The notes: a model not told the origin generated them from the sequence alone. A stretch of 41,802 nucleotides of DNA from Halobacteriales archaeon QS_5_68_33 (GCA_003023785.1 PXRS01000037.1:1-41802); one strand, 5' to 3'; numbered from the stretch's first letter, positions 8,744 to 16,373 are shown. Made by a program: numbers and translations.

Positions 8744-9121
8744 GTGCCAGACGACACCGACCCCGACGTGGATCCGGACCCGGGCCCGAACGTGCCCCCG
8801 GCCGAGGCCGTCGACGACACCCCGACGGTCACCTGCACCCGGTGTGACGGCGAGTGGGGCCTGGCGTACGAACTCGAGGAGCTACACACGGGCAACCAGG
8901 CCGTCGAGCAGTTCGCGCTCGACCACAAGCGCCACACCGGGCACTTCCCCGACGGGGTCGAGACCTGGCGCGCCGACTGTCGCCACTGTCCCGAGCGGTC
9001 GGAACACCTCGGCGAGCGCGGCGCCTTCCGCTGGGCGGAGACCCACGCCCGCCACACCCGCCACGCCGTCGTCGTCCACCATGCGACCGGCGAGGAGACG
9101 ACGCTCGTCGAGGGCGAGTGA
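8744..9121 (+). CDS. Putative zinc-binding small haloarchaeal protein
   Basis: A 125-residue protein starting at GTG 8744 (MPDDTDPDVD), followed by a proline- and aspartate-rich tail. Two Cys pairs, CTRC (near residue 30) and CRHC (near 75), could bind one zinc. Many histidines follow (HKRHTGH, THARHTRHAVVVHH). The arrangement suggests a zinc-ribbon-like protein, but I do not recognise a characterised relative. The reading frame extends upstream to 8507, but that part is arginine-rich and overlaps the MFS gene on the other strand, so it was not included. Confidence 0.65.
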   Translation: MPDDTDPDVDPDPGPNVPPAEAVDDTPTVTCTRCDGEWGLAYELEELHTGNQAVEQFALDHKRHTGHFPDGVETWRADCRHCPERSEHLGERGAFRWAETHARHTRHAVVVHHATGEETTLVEGE

Positions 9122-9159
9122 AGCGGCAGGCCGCGGAACCAAAAAGAGGGGGCTGCGGG

Positions 9160-9606
9160 TTACTCCTCGGGGATGTCGGGGTCGTCGGACTCGGTGGTCG
9201 TGCGGTCGACGTCGAGTTCGCCGAAGTAGATGTCGGCGCCGTCCTGTGCGACCTTCTCCGCGAGGACGGCGCACTTGACCCGCATCGGGGAGATGTCGAC
9301 GCCGAGCATGTCGATGACGTCGTCGCGGTCCAGCTCGCGTAACTCCTCGACGGCCATTCCCTGCAGTCGCTCGGAGAGCATCGACGCCGAGGCCTGCGAG
9401 ATGGCACAGCCGTCCCCGCGGAAGGCCACCCGCTCGATGACCGCCTCGTCGTCGTCGAGGACGACGTCCATCACGATGGTGTCCCCGCACATCGGGTTCT
9501 CGCCCGTGTGCGAGAACGTCGCGTCGGAGATCTCGCCGTAGTTGCGCGGGTTCTTGTAGTGGTCGAGGATCTGCTGTCGGTACATGTCCGAGCCGCCGAT
9601 ACCCAT
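9160..9606 (-). CDS. sufU: Iron-sulfur cluster assembly scaffold SufU/IscU
   Basis: This 148-residue NifU-N-domain protein receives sulfur from the cysteine desulfurase and takes part in assembling Fe-S clusters. The three conserved cysteines are present: Cys40 in NPMCGD, Cys67 in GDGCAIS and Cys112 in RVKCAVLA. The N-terminus MYRQQILDHYKNPRN is typical of SufU. The start at 9606 (MGIGGSDMY) was chosen because the frame upstream is arginine-rich and runs through an inserted repeat. The partner desulfurase sufS is 2.5 kb away on the opposite strand. Confidence 0.95.
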   Translation of the reverse strand: MGIGGSDMYRQQILDHYKNPRNYGEISDATFSHTGENPMCGDTIVMDVVLDDDEAVIERVAFRGDGCAISQASASMLSERLQGMAVEELRELDRDDVIDMLGVDISPMRVKCAVLAEKVAQDGADIYFGELDVDRTTTESDDPDIPEE

Positions 9607-9742
9607 GGTATCCACCGATAGGCGCCACCTCCGGAAAAGCATTCCGAGGGACGCGTTCCCACGATGACGGCGTCGCCGGCCGTTCGTCCCCGCGCCCGCC
9701 GGCGCCGTACCCGGGCGTTCGCCGGTCTCACGGTCAAAAGCC

Positions 9743-9851
9743 ATACTGTCGGACACAAGTGACGCCACTGCTCCGGTGACTGCCTCTGGTCTTCGGGATG
9801 CACGTCTCCGAACGTCGACGAGCGCGTTCACGCACTTGTGTCCGGCAGTAT
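9743..9851. mobile_element. 109-bp inverted-repeat element, family 2 copy a
   Basis: The termini are inverted repeats: ATACTGTCGGACACAAGTG at the left and CACTTGTGTCCGGCAGTAT at the right. A second copy is at 16145-16254 in the opposite orientation, roughly 78% identical by eye along its whole length. TA at both ends suggests a TA target duplication, as for IS630/Tc1-type elements. It encodes no transposase, so a MITE-like non-autonomous element is the best description. It sits in the 5' region of sufU. Confidence 0.7.
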
Positions 9852-10022
9852 CGGAAACCGAACGGTCGGCACCCGCGTGGTCGCTGGCACCGGCGGCAGG
9901 GTTAAGGCTCACGACCGGGGAGAGGGCGGCGACCGGGGAAAGTGGTCCGCGCCTCGCCCGGTGTGACCGTCGTTTCCGGGTCCTTATATCCACACTAGGA
10001 GTATCCGCACCTATGTGGTGAG

Positions 10023-10030
10023 ATATAAAT
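10023..10030 (+). promoter_or_regulatory. TATA box of the 94-residue protein gene
   Basis: An AT-rich ATATAAAT box lies about 25 bases before the ATG at 10055, the usual leaderless spacing. It is preceded by an imperfect dyad (CCACACTAGG with CCTATGTGG, about 9991-10018), which could be an operator. Confidence 0.5.
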
Positions 10031-10054
10031 ACTGCGAACGAGGATGGACGGGTA

Positions 10055-10339
10055 ATGGCACTGGTCGAGCGCGACGCGACTGCGGCGGCGGACTCGGGCG
10101 CCGATTCGGGGGTCGGGACCTACCGGGTCGTCGACCCGATGGACGAGACGGGACGGATGACCGTGAAGTCGACCGACGGCGAGACCCACACCGTCGTCGG
10201 CGCCCTCGACGAGCGGTTGAGTCGGCGCCTCGCGGACCGGGCCCGCGGCGCGACGGTTCGGATGGAACTGAGCGAGGCGCCCAGCGGCACGGGCCACGTC
10301 GTGGCGCGAGTGAAAGCCGGCGCGCTCCCGCCGCTGTAG
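10055..10339 (+). CDS. Small conserved haloarchaeal protein
   Basis: A 94-residue acidic protein. The core (residues 22-90) is beta-rich: GTYRVVDPMDETGRMTVKS, then ETHTVVGALDERLSRRLADR, then GATVRMELSEAP and VVARVKAG. It reads like a small OB- or barrel-type fold of the kind seen in DUF7999-like haloarchaeal proteins; that assignment is tentative and no function is known. It has its own TATA box. It is convergent with thpR, 26 bases from it. Confidence 0.75.
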   Translation: MALVERDATAAADSGADSGVGTYRVVDPMDETGRMTVKSTDGETHTVVGALDERLSRRLADRARGATVRMELSEAPSGTGHVVARVKAGALPPL

Positions 10340-10365
10340 CGTCGGGCGCTCGCCGCGGCCACCGT

Positions 10366-10923
10366 TCAGAGTTCGAACCGTTCGACGGTCGAGTACGTCG
10401 ACCCGTCGCTCCCGAGGACGCTCTCTTTCAGCCTGACTTCATCGACGGCGACCCGTCCCACCGTGGGGTCGTCCTCGCGGACCCGCTCCCGGACGATTTC
10501 CTTCCCGCCGGCGTGGTCCATCCGCGCGATGGTGGCGTGGGGAGTGAACTCGTGGTCCGCCGCGTCGAAGCCCATCGCGACGGTCCGCTCCTCGATGGCC
10601 TCGTGGAGCGCGGTCAGTTCGTGGCTCCCCTCGTCGACACCGACCCAGACGACGCTGATGTAATCGAGGCTCGGGAACACGCCGAGTCCGGAGACGGTCA
10701 TCTCGAAGGGGTCGACGCCGGCGTCCCTGACCGCTGCGTCGAGTTCCTCGCAGACGGAGCGGACCCGGTCTTCGTCGGTGTCGCCGAGGAACTTCAGCGT
10801 GACGTGGGCCTGCTCGGGGTCGGTGAACCGGAGGCCGGAGGCGTCCGCGAACCGTTCCTGGACGGCCGCGACGTCCTCGGCCAGGCCGTCGAGGTCGACG
10901 CTGACGAACAGTCGCTTGCCCAT
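10366..10923 (-). CDS. thpR: RNA 2',3'-cyclic phosphodiesterase (ThpR/LigT)
   Basis: A 185-residue member of the 2H phosphoesterase superfamily, with both catalytic motifs: HVTL at residues 40-43 and HATI at 129-132. Members hydrolyse 2',3'-cyclic phosphates at RNA ends and act in RNA processing. The N-terminus (MGKRLFVSVDL) and length fit the archaeal family. Its 5' region, shared with the divergent TPR gene, has been invaded by a short copy of the 84-bp repeat (10957-11003), which lies within 35 bases of the start. Confidence 0.92.
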   Translation of the reverse strand: MGKRLFVSVDLDGLAEDVAAVQERFADASGLRFTDPEQAHVTLKFLGDTDEDRVRSVCEELDAAVRDAGVDPFEMTVSGLGVFPSLDYISVVWVGVDEGSHELTALHEAIEERTVAMGFDAADHEFTPHATIARMDHAGGKEIVRERVREDDPTVGRVAVDEVRLKESVLGSDGSTYSTVERFEL

Positions 10924-10956
10924 GTGGGACGTGTCAGCGGCCGTCGCCTTCAGGTT

Positions 10957-11003
10957 TCATACGGTCGGTTGTAGCGATTACCGGTATTTCGCCGACCGTA
11001 TCA
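10957..11003. mobile_element. Family 1 inverted-repeat element, internally deleted copy A (47 bp)
   Basis: Both ends carry TCATACGGTCGG and its inverse CCGACCGTATCA. The internal sequence matches the reverse complement of the 84-bp copies up to GCCGACCG, then jumps to the terminal GTATCA. This is what recombination between two CGACCG repeats inside the element would produce. It lies in the divergent promoter region of thpR and the TPR gene. Confidence 0.7.
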
Positions 11004-11054
11004 GCCCGGCGCCGGGACGTAGCCCTTAACCCTCCCGCTCGCGTACGGCGGTGT

Positions 11055-11867
11055 ATGACCGACGAACGGGACGACCGCGACCACGAGTTCTCCTCGGGGC
11101 AGGGCTTCTCGGACCCCTACGAGGGGTTCGACATCGACCCCCCGGAGTTCGAGGTCGACCCGGACAAGGTAGACCCCGTCGACTCGCGCGTCCTGACGGA
11201 CGAACTCGACCGGCGCACCCTCGCCGACGACGACGTCGACGTCGAACAGCTCCTGGAGGTGGGGCTCAGCTACATCGGGATCAACCGCTACGAGCAGGCC
11301 ACCGACGCCCTCGAACGGGTCGCCCGGTTCGCCGAGGACGAGAAAATAGAGCAGGAGGCCTGGACGAACAAGGGCGCGGCCCACGCCGAACTGGGGGAGT
11401 GGGACGCCGCCATCGGCGCCTACCGCGAGGCCCTGAACATCGACGACGAGTCCGAACACGCCGCCACCGCCGAGACCGACCTCGCCTTCGCGCTCTGGGA
11501 GTCCGGCCGCACGGAACAGGCACTGGAACACGCCGAGCGCGCCGTCGAGGTCGACCCCCGGTTCGCGCAGGGCTGGTACAACCGCGGCTTCTTCCTGCTG
11601 GAGCGCGGCCTCGCCGAGGACGCCCGCAACGCCTTCGACAACGCCATCCGTCTGGGCTTCCGGAACGCGGAGGTCGTCGAGGAGAAGGCCCGCGCCCTCG
11701 AGGAGCTGGGCGAGTACGACCGCGCCGAGGAACTCGCCGAGGAGGCCGACGAACTCCGGGGGAAACCTTCGAGGACGGCGACGTCTCGCTCACCGTCGAC
11801 CCCGACTTCTACGACGGCGAGGAAGCGAGCGAGGCGGAGGTCGTCGACAGCCTCGGGCGGTGCGTGA
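11055..11867 (+). CDS. Tetratricopeptide-repeat protein with aberrant C-terminus
   Basis: Residues 1-55 are an acidic head. From about 58 to 235 run consecutive TPR helices (LLEVGLSYIGINRYEQATDA; AWTNKGAAHAELGEWDAAIG; TDLAFALWESGRTEQALEH; GWYNRGFFLLERGLAEDA; KARALEELGEYDRAEELAEE), a scaffold for protein-protein contacts. After ADELRG (residue about 236) the frame enters the DNA of a DUF424 gene in the wrong phase. The last 34 residues are therefore Ser/Thr/Arg-rich nonsense. The original C-terminus has probably been lost by deletion, though the TPR array itself looks complete. Confidence 0.8.
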   Translation: MTDERDDRDHEFSSGQGFSDPYEGFDIDPPEFEVDPDKVDPVDSRVLTDELDRRTLADDDVDVEQLLEVGLSYIGINRYEQATDALERVARFAEDEKIEQEAWTNKGAAHAELGEWDAAIGAYREALNIDDESEHAATAETDLAFALWESGRTEQALEHAERAVEVDPRFAQGWYNRGFFLLERGLAEDARNAFDNAIRLGFRNAEVVEEKARALEELGEYDRAEELAEEADELRGKPSRTATSRSPSTPTSTTARKRARRRSSTASGGA

Positions 11868-11983
11868 CCGCCAACATCGTCGGGGCCGAGTCGGTCGCGC
11901 TCGCGGTCGACCGCGGCCTCGTCGCGGAGGAGAACGTCCTCGACATCGACGGGACGCGCCACGCCCAGCTTGTCTGGATCTGA
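11759..11983 (+). pseudogene. DUF424 protein, N-terminally deleted remnant
   Basis: In a frame different from the TPR gene, a 74-residue stretch begins GETFEDGDVSLTVDPDFYDG and continues through a VANIVG-like TANIVGAESVALAV to DGTRHAQLVWI and a stop. This is the DUF424 family pattern (about 95-100 residues), missing roughly the first 20-25 residues and the start codon. The TPR frame runs into it at ADELRG, so a deletion seems to have fused the two genes. The DUF424 part may still be read if an alternative start is used, but none is obvious. Confidence 0.7.
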
Positions 11984-12121
11984 CCGGACGAGCCGCGCAG
12001 TCCGCTGTCGCTTCGCTTTTGCCCGCCGACCGCCCCCGCACTCCCGGCGGGTTTCGGAACGACAAACCAGAGTTCGTCGGAACCGAAGGAAAGTTGGCAG
12101 TCGAGCACCTTGTCGGGCGTA

Positions 12122-13363
12122 ATGGGACTCTCAGAACCGGAGACGCTGGACGTCGAGCGGATACGCGAGGACTTCCCGGTCCTCCAGCGGGAGTTCGGCG
12201 GCGAGCGGCTCGTCTATCTCGACAACGCCGCGACGAGCCAGACGCCCGAGCCGGTGGTCGAGGCCATCGCCGACTACTACCGACACACCAACGCCAACGT
12301 CCACCGGGGGCTCCACCAGCTCAGCCAGGAGGCGTCCATCGCCTACGAGGACGCCCACGACCGCGTCGCCGAGTTCATCGGCGCCGACGGCCGCGAGGAG
12401 GTCGTCTTCACGAAGAACACGACCGAGTCGATGAACACCGTCGCCTACGCGTGGGGGCTGGCCGAACTCGAGCCGGGCGACGAGGTCGTCATGACCGAGA
12501 TGGAACACCACGCCGCGCTCGTGACCTGGCAGCAGATCGCCAAAAAGACCGGCGCCGAGGTGAAGTACATCCGCGTCGACGACGAGGGCTACCTCGACGT
12601 GGACCACGCCCGCGAACTCGTCACCGACGACACCGAGATGGTCTCGGTGGTCCACGTCTCGAACACGCTCGGCACCGTCAACCCCGTCTCCGACCTCGTG
12701 GACCTGGCCCACGACCACGACGCCCTCGCGTTCGTCGACGGCGCCCAGTCGGTCCCGCACATGCCCGTCGACGTCGAGGAGATGAACGCCGACTTCTTCG
12801 CGTTCTCGGGCCACAAGATGTGCGGCCCCACCGGTATCGGCGTTCTCTACGGGAAGGAACACATCCTGGAGGAGATGCAGCCGTACCTCTACGGAGGGAT
12901 GATGATCTCGAAGGTCACCTTCGAGGACTCGACGTGGCACGAACTCCCCTGGAAGTTCGAGGCCGGCACGCCCCCCATCTGCCAGGGCATCGCGCTCGCG
13001 GAGGCCTGTGACTACCTCGACGACATCGGCATGACAAACGTCGACCGGCACGGCCGCCGTCTCGCGGAGTACGCCCACGACCGCCTACAGGAGCAGGGCG
13101 ACGTCGAGGTGTACGGCCCGCCGGGCGACGACCGCGGGGCGCTGGTCTCGTTCAACCTCGGAGACGTCCACGCCCACGACACCTCCGAGATCCTGAACGA
13201 GTTCGCCGTCGCCATCCGCGCCGGCGACCACTGCACCCAGCCGCTGCACGACAAGCTCGGCGTCGCCGCCTCCGCTCGCGCGTCCTTCTACATCTACAAC
13301 ACCGAGGAGGAGGTCGACAGGCTCGTCGAGGCGGTCGACAGCACCCGGGAACTGTTCGCGTGA
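12122..13363 (+). CDS. sufS: Cysteine desulfurase SufS
   Basis: A 413-residue PLP-dependent class V aminotransferase-fold enzyme that takes sulfur from cysteine for Fe-S cluster assembly. The PLP lysine is Lys232 in SGHKMCGPTG. The conserved EMEHHAAL is at 127-133 and DGAQSVPH at 206-213. The catalytic persulfide cysteine is Cys371 in RAGDHCTQPL, the group II (SufS) form. The ATG at 12122 (MGLSEPETLD) was chosen; a TTG 12 bases upstream is possible but less likely. SufU and a J-domain ferredoxin gene lie close by. Confidence 0.96.
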   Translation: MGLSEPETLDVERIREDFPVLQREFGGERLVYLDNAATSQTPEPVVEAIADYYRHTNANVHRGLHQLSQEASIAYEDAHDRVAEFIGADGREEVVFTKNTTESMNTVAYAWGLAELEPGDEVVMTEMEHHAALVTWQQIAKKTGAEVKYIRVDDEGYLDVDHARELVTDDTEMVSVVHVSNTLGTVNPVSDLVDLAHDHDALAFVDGAQSVPHMPVDVEEMNADFFAFSGHKMCGPTGIGVLYGKEHILEEMQPYLYGGMMISKVTFEDSTWHELPWKFEAGTPPICQGIALAEACDYLDDIGMTNVDRHGRRLAEYAHDRLQEQGDVEVYGPPGDDRGALVSFNLGDVHAHDTSEILNEFAVAIRAGDHCTQPLHDKLGVAASARASFYIYNTEEEVDRLVEAVDSTRELFA

Positions 13364-13519
13364 CGCCCGGAGTCGGCGTTCCCCGAGCACCCACGAGACG
13401 GACGAGGGTCGGGACGCTGGGACGGACGGCGGCGAGAACGCGCAGGCCCGCGAGCGGGCCGTCCGGTCGCAACGCGGTCGACCGGTTCGACGCGGGCAGG
13501 TGTCGACCGAATGACGAAG

Positions 13520-13526
13520 TTTTATT
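13520..13526 (+). promoter_or_regulatory. TATA box of the J-domain ferredoxin gene
   Basis: TTTTATT lies about 19-25 bases upstream of the ATG at 13545, consistent with a leaderless promoter. The 180-base spacer from sufS argues for independent transcription. Confidence 0.45.
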
Positions 13527-13544
13527 GAGCGGATTTCGCTAGGG

Positions 13545-14306
13545 ATGGGCGTGGAATCCCCGTTCGAGGTGCTGGGTGTCAGCGCGGGTGCCGACGCCGA
13601 CGAGGTGAAAGCCGCCTACCGGGAGCGGGTCAAGGAGGCCCACCCGGACCACGGCGGGTCGCCCGAGGAGTTCCGCCGCGTCAGGGACGCCTACGAGGCG
13701 GTCAAGGACGGCGATGCGACCCCCGACATAGTCGAATCCAGCGGCGCGACACCGTCGTCGAACGGCACCGGAACTGACCCCGGGACCAACGGCGCCGCGG
13801 GGACCTACGGACGGGCGACGCCGGGCCGGAGCGCCCCGACCGGGGCGGCCGAGTCCGACGGCGAGGACGAGGGCGTCCAGCGGATCGCGCGGGTAGAGTA
13901 CCTCAACTACGAGGTGCTCGACGACCACGGCTGGGACGTCGAGGACGGGGACCTGTTCGCGAAGGCGGCCGACGCCGGACTGGACGAGATAGACTACGGC
14001 GAGTTCGATGTCCATCCGCAGGAGTCGGTGCTGGAGGCCGCCGAACGGGAGGACTACGCCTGGCCCTTCGCCTGCCGGGGCGGCGCGTGTGCGAACTGCG
14101 CTGTCCTCATGATCGAGGGCGACATGACCACCCGCGTCGACAACATCCTCCCCGAGGAACTGAAAGCCGAGGGGATCCGCCTCTCGTGCAACGGCATCCC
14201 GACGACCGACGAGGTGAAACTCGTCTACAACGTCAAGCACATGCCCGACCTGGAGGATTTGCTGTTGCCGCCGCGGCCGTTCAGGCAGGCACACGGCGAC
14301 GACTGA
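13545..14306 (+). CDS. J-domain / 2Fe-2S ferredoxin fusion protein
   Basis: The 253 residues hold two domains. Residues 1-55 are a J-domain with the HPD triad at 33-35, needed to stimulate Hsp70/DnaK ATPase. A Gly/Ser/Pro linker spans about 60-110. Residues 112-253 are a plant-type 2Fe-2S ferredoxin of haloarchaeal kind (VEYLNYEVLDDHGW, then Cys177, Cys182 and Cys185 in a C-x4-C-x2-C pattern and Cys215). Haloarchaeal ferredoxins normally carry a different N-terminal extension. Here a co-chaperone domain takes that place, next to sufS, which suggests a role in Fe-S cluster delivery together with DnaK. Confidence 0.92.
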   Translation: MGVESPFEVLGVSAGADADEVKAAYRERVKEAHPDHGGSPEEFRRVRDAYEAVKDGDATPDIVESSGATPSSNGTGTDPGTNGAAGTYGRATPGRSAPTGAAESDGEDEGVQRIARVEYLNYEVLDDHGWDVEDGDLFAKAADAGLDEIDYGEFDVHPQESVLEAAEREDYAWPFACRGGACANCAVLMIEGDMTTRVDNILPEELKAEGIRLSCNGIPTTDEVKLVYNVKHMPDLEDLLLPPRPFRQAHGDD

Positions 14307-14308
14307 TC

Positions 14309-14350
14309 GGTGAGGCGTTTTATTGCCGAACTGCGGTCGGCGCCGTGGAG
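14309..14350 (+). repeat. Direct repeat, first copy
   Basis: A 42-bp unit containing AGGCGTTTTATTGCCGAA and GCGGTCGGCGCCGTG. It recurs at 14419-14460 with about four mismatches. Both copies contain a TATA-like TTTTATT or TTTCATT core. The unit begins 3 bases after the ferredoxin stop. Confidence 0.7.
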
Positions 14351-14418
14351 GCGACGACTGACGGGAGACGCGACGAAGGAGCGTCTTCGAACGCGCGAGC
14401 GGCACTGCCGCGAGCGAC

Positions 14419-14460
14419 GGTAAGGCGTTTCATTGCCGAACCGCGGTCGGCGCCGTGCAG
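14419..14460 (+). repeat. Direct repeat, second copy
   Basis: This is the second copy of the 42-bp unit, 110 bases downstream of the first. It lies about 55-95 bases before the methyltransferase start, so the pair may be a duplicated promoter or operator. Confidence 0.7.
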
Positions 14461-14514
14461 GTCGCTACCACACCGGCCCATGGGTTTTTTTCGCGGTCGG
14501 TCGACGTTCCGGGC

Positions 14515-15279
14515 ATGACTCACTGGACGGAGACCCTGTTCAGGGAGCAGGCTGACCTGTACGTCCCCTTCTTCGAGGAGCGGTTCGACGCCGCCGAGGA
14601 GCAGGCCGACCGCCTCCTCGATCTCCTCGCGACCGAGTTCGACGCCGACCCGGAGACGGCGCTGGACGTCGCCTGCGGCGCGGGGCGTCACGTCATCGCG
14701 TTCGCGGAGCGCGGCCTCGACGCCGAGGGGCTGGACTTCTCCGAGCGGTTCCTCGAGGAGGCGCGCGAGCGGGTCCGGGAACGGGGGCTGGCCGACAGCG
14801 CGGCGTTTCGGCACCACGACATGCGCGAGCTGGACGAGCTGACGGGGAGCTACGACCTGGTGACGAGCTTCTGGAACTCGCTGGGCTACTACGACCGCGC
14901 GACCGACGAGCGGGTGCTCGCCGAGGCGCGGCGGTTGCTCTCGGAGCGGGGCGTCCTCGCCATCGAGGCGAGCAACCGGGATTTCTACCTCGCGAACTTC
15001 GAGGAGTCGAGCGTCGACGAGAGCGACGGCCGGCTCACGGTCGAGCGCCGCGAGTACGACGTGACGACGGGGCGCTTTCACACCCAGTTAGACGTCTTCG
15101 ACGCCGGGGAGGGCTACGAGCACGACTGCTCGATGGAGTGGGAGAACCGCATCTACGCCCCCGCAGCCCTCCGGGAACTGTGCGAGGACGCGGGCTTCGA
15201 AGAGGTCAGGCTGTCCGGCGGGTTCGACGGCGCCGAGTTGACGATGGAGTCCGACACTGTCGTCGTCCTGGCGCGGTAG
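14515..15279 (+). CDS. Class I SAM-dependent methyltransferase
   Basis: A 254-residue protein with the Rossmann-fold methyltransferase core. Motif I is ALDVACGAGRHV (49-60), the acidic end of strand 2 is in EGLDFSERF, and motif IV is YDLVTSFWNSLGYY near residue 120. The C-terminal third (EYDVTTGRFHTQLDVF onwards) resembles the lid of small-molecule methyltransferases. The substrate is unknown. The ATG at 14515 follows GTCGACGTTCCGGGC and an AT-rich TGGGTTTTTTT about 30 bases upstream that could serve as the promoter. The direct repeat pair lies in its 5' region. Confidence 0.88.
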   Translation: MTHWTETLFREQADLYVPFFEERFDAAEEQADRLLDLLATEFDADPETALDVACGAGRHVIAFAERGLDAEGLDFSERFLEEARERVRERGLADSAAFRHHDMRELDELTGSYDLVTSFWNSLGYYDRATDERVLAEARRLLSERGVLAIEASNRDFYLANFEESSVDESDGRLTVERREYDVTTGRFHTQLDVFDAGEGYEHDCSMEWENRIYAPAALRELCEDAGFEEVRLSGGFDGAELTMESDTVVVLAR

Positions 15280-15305
15280 CGGTCGACGCGGCTGTGATTT
15301 TTCGG

Positions 15306-15540
15306 CGCCCGTCTCGAATAGCGGTCCCGTCGAGTCGTGTCGCGAACGGAGACCGGCCCCGCGGCCATGATCCGGCGGGTGATGACGACGAGGTCGTTGT
15401 CGAACTCCTCGCCGAAGATGGCCTGTTCCTCCCCGGTGTCGGGAGCGGTCGAACTCAGGGGGATCATCGATCGGTCGACCGCGAGGAGGCGACCTTCGCC
15501 CGGCGACTCGACGCCGACGACCCCGCCGGGGAGTGACTCA
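15306..15540 (-). pseudogene. Unidentified degraded gene fragment
   Basis: Read on the minus strand, this stretch gives a protein-like acidic sequence (ESLPGGVVGVESPGEGRLL, then SMIPLSSTAPDTGEEQAIFG, then NDLVVITRRIMAAGPV) with haloarchaeal codon use. No start codon is in phase before an internal ATG; an in-frame TAA lies just upstream. A GTG in another phase sits where a start would be, so one or two bases may have been lost. Downstream it decays into sequence overlapping the methyltransferase end. I do not recognise the family. Confidence 0.4.
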
Positions 15541-15583
15541 CGGACTTAAAAGGAAAGCATACTAAATAAAATCTCGACATGAG

Positions 15584-15652
15584 ATGACAGACGAGAGCAG
15601 CGAACCCGCGGCGAGGAAAGAACCCGTTCGGCGGCAGTATAGGGCGTTTTAG
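15584..15652 (+). other. Short 22-codon frame, possible truncated gene start
   Basis: An ATG at 15584 opens MTDESSEPAARKEP and runs to a stop after 22 codons. The AT-rich ACTAAATAAA about 25 bases upstream looks like a promoter. It may be the surviving beginning of a lost gene. No family is recognisable. Confidence 0.2.
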
Positions 15653-16013
15653 GGACCAGTAATCGTCAGCAAGTCGAGATTCGGGTCGATTACCCGCGAG
15701 TGACCCAATTCCTCGCGGGATAGACGACAGACGTGATATCTCAAGCGTGCGGGCCGACGGAGATCGGATTTCAGTCCTTCTGCGGTCCGAAACAGGCCAA
15801 AATTGACCGATTCTCAGTGGAGGATCCCCGCTTCGTTGATGGCTCGCCCCGGTGTCCCGCCACGGATGATGGCGGTTCTTCAAAATGATTGTCTTCAGGT
15901 AGTATTCAATACAGGTATGAACAGTTATATTTCTGCGTTCGCGGGGGAAGCGGTCGTCGCGAGCGGGCGCCGGCCGGTGGGCGGGTGGGAATTCCGGGCG
16001 CGCTTCCCGTCGC

Positions 16014-16043
16014 TGATACGGCCGATTGTAACTATGTACCGGT
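16014..16043. repeat. Half copy of family 1 element (weak)
   Basis: TGATACGGCCGATTGTA followed by TACCGGT matches the end of the 84-bp element with a few substitutions; the other half is missing. Confidence 0.4.
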
Positions 16044-16144
16044 GAGTCGCCGGGGGTGAATCCCGGAGATGACTTCCAATCGACCGTCTGAAGCCAAACC
16101 CCGACCTGTATCGTGCCGGCCGTCGCGCTACAGAGAGAAAGAGT

Positions 16145-16254
16145 ATACTGTCGAACACGCAGGTGTGAACGTGCTCGTCGACGTTCGGGGACACGCGTCT
16201 CGGAGACCCCGAGATGGTCACCGGAGCACTGACATCACCTGTACCCGACAGTAT
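16145..16254. mobile_element. 110-bp inverted-repeat element, family 2 copy b
   Basis: It is the reverse-orientation relative of 9743-9851. The ends are ATACTGTCGAACACG and CCCGACAGTAT, and the best-conserved inner part contains GTGCTCGTCGACGTTCGG and TCACCGGAGCA. Terminal symmetry is weaker than in copy a, so it is probably older. TA occurs at both ends. Confidence 0.65.
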
Positions 16255-16373
16255 ATATATTACGTCTGTTAAAACACGTTCAGGCTCTCGTTTCGCGCGA
16301 ACGGACTCTCCGGGGCCCGTTCCCCCGGACCAGCTTGCGGGTGACCGACCTTTCTGTCCCCATACGGTTATCA

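Noticed and set aside
6513-9278. A 921-codon plus-strand frame across pitA and the MFS gene
   Set aside because: Composition is Arg/Pro/Ser/Gly-rich without motifs, and real genes occupy other frames.
9607-9993. N-terminal extension of sufU in the same frame
   Set aside because: It is Arg/Pro-rich, crosses the 109-bp repeat and precedes a perfect SufU start at 9606.
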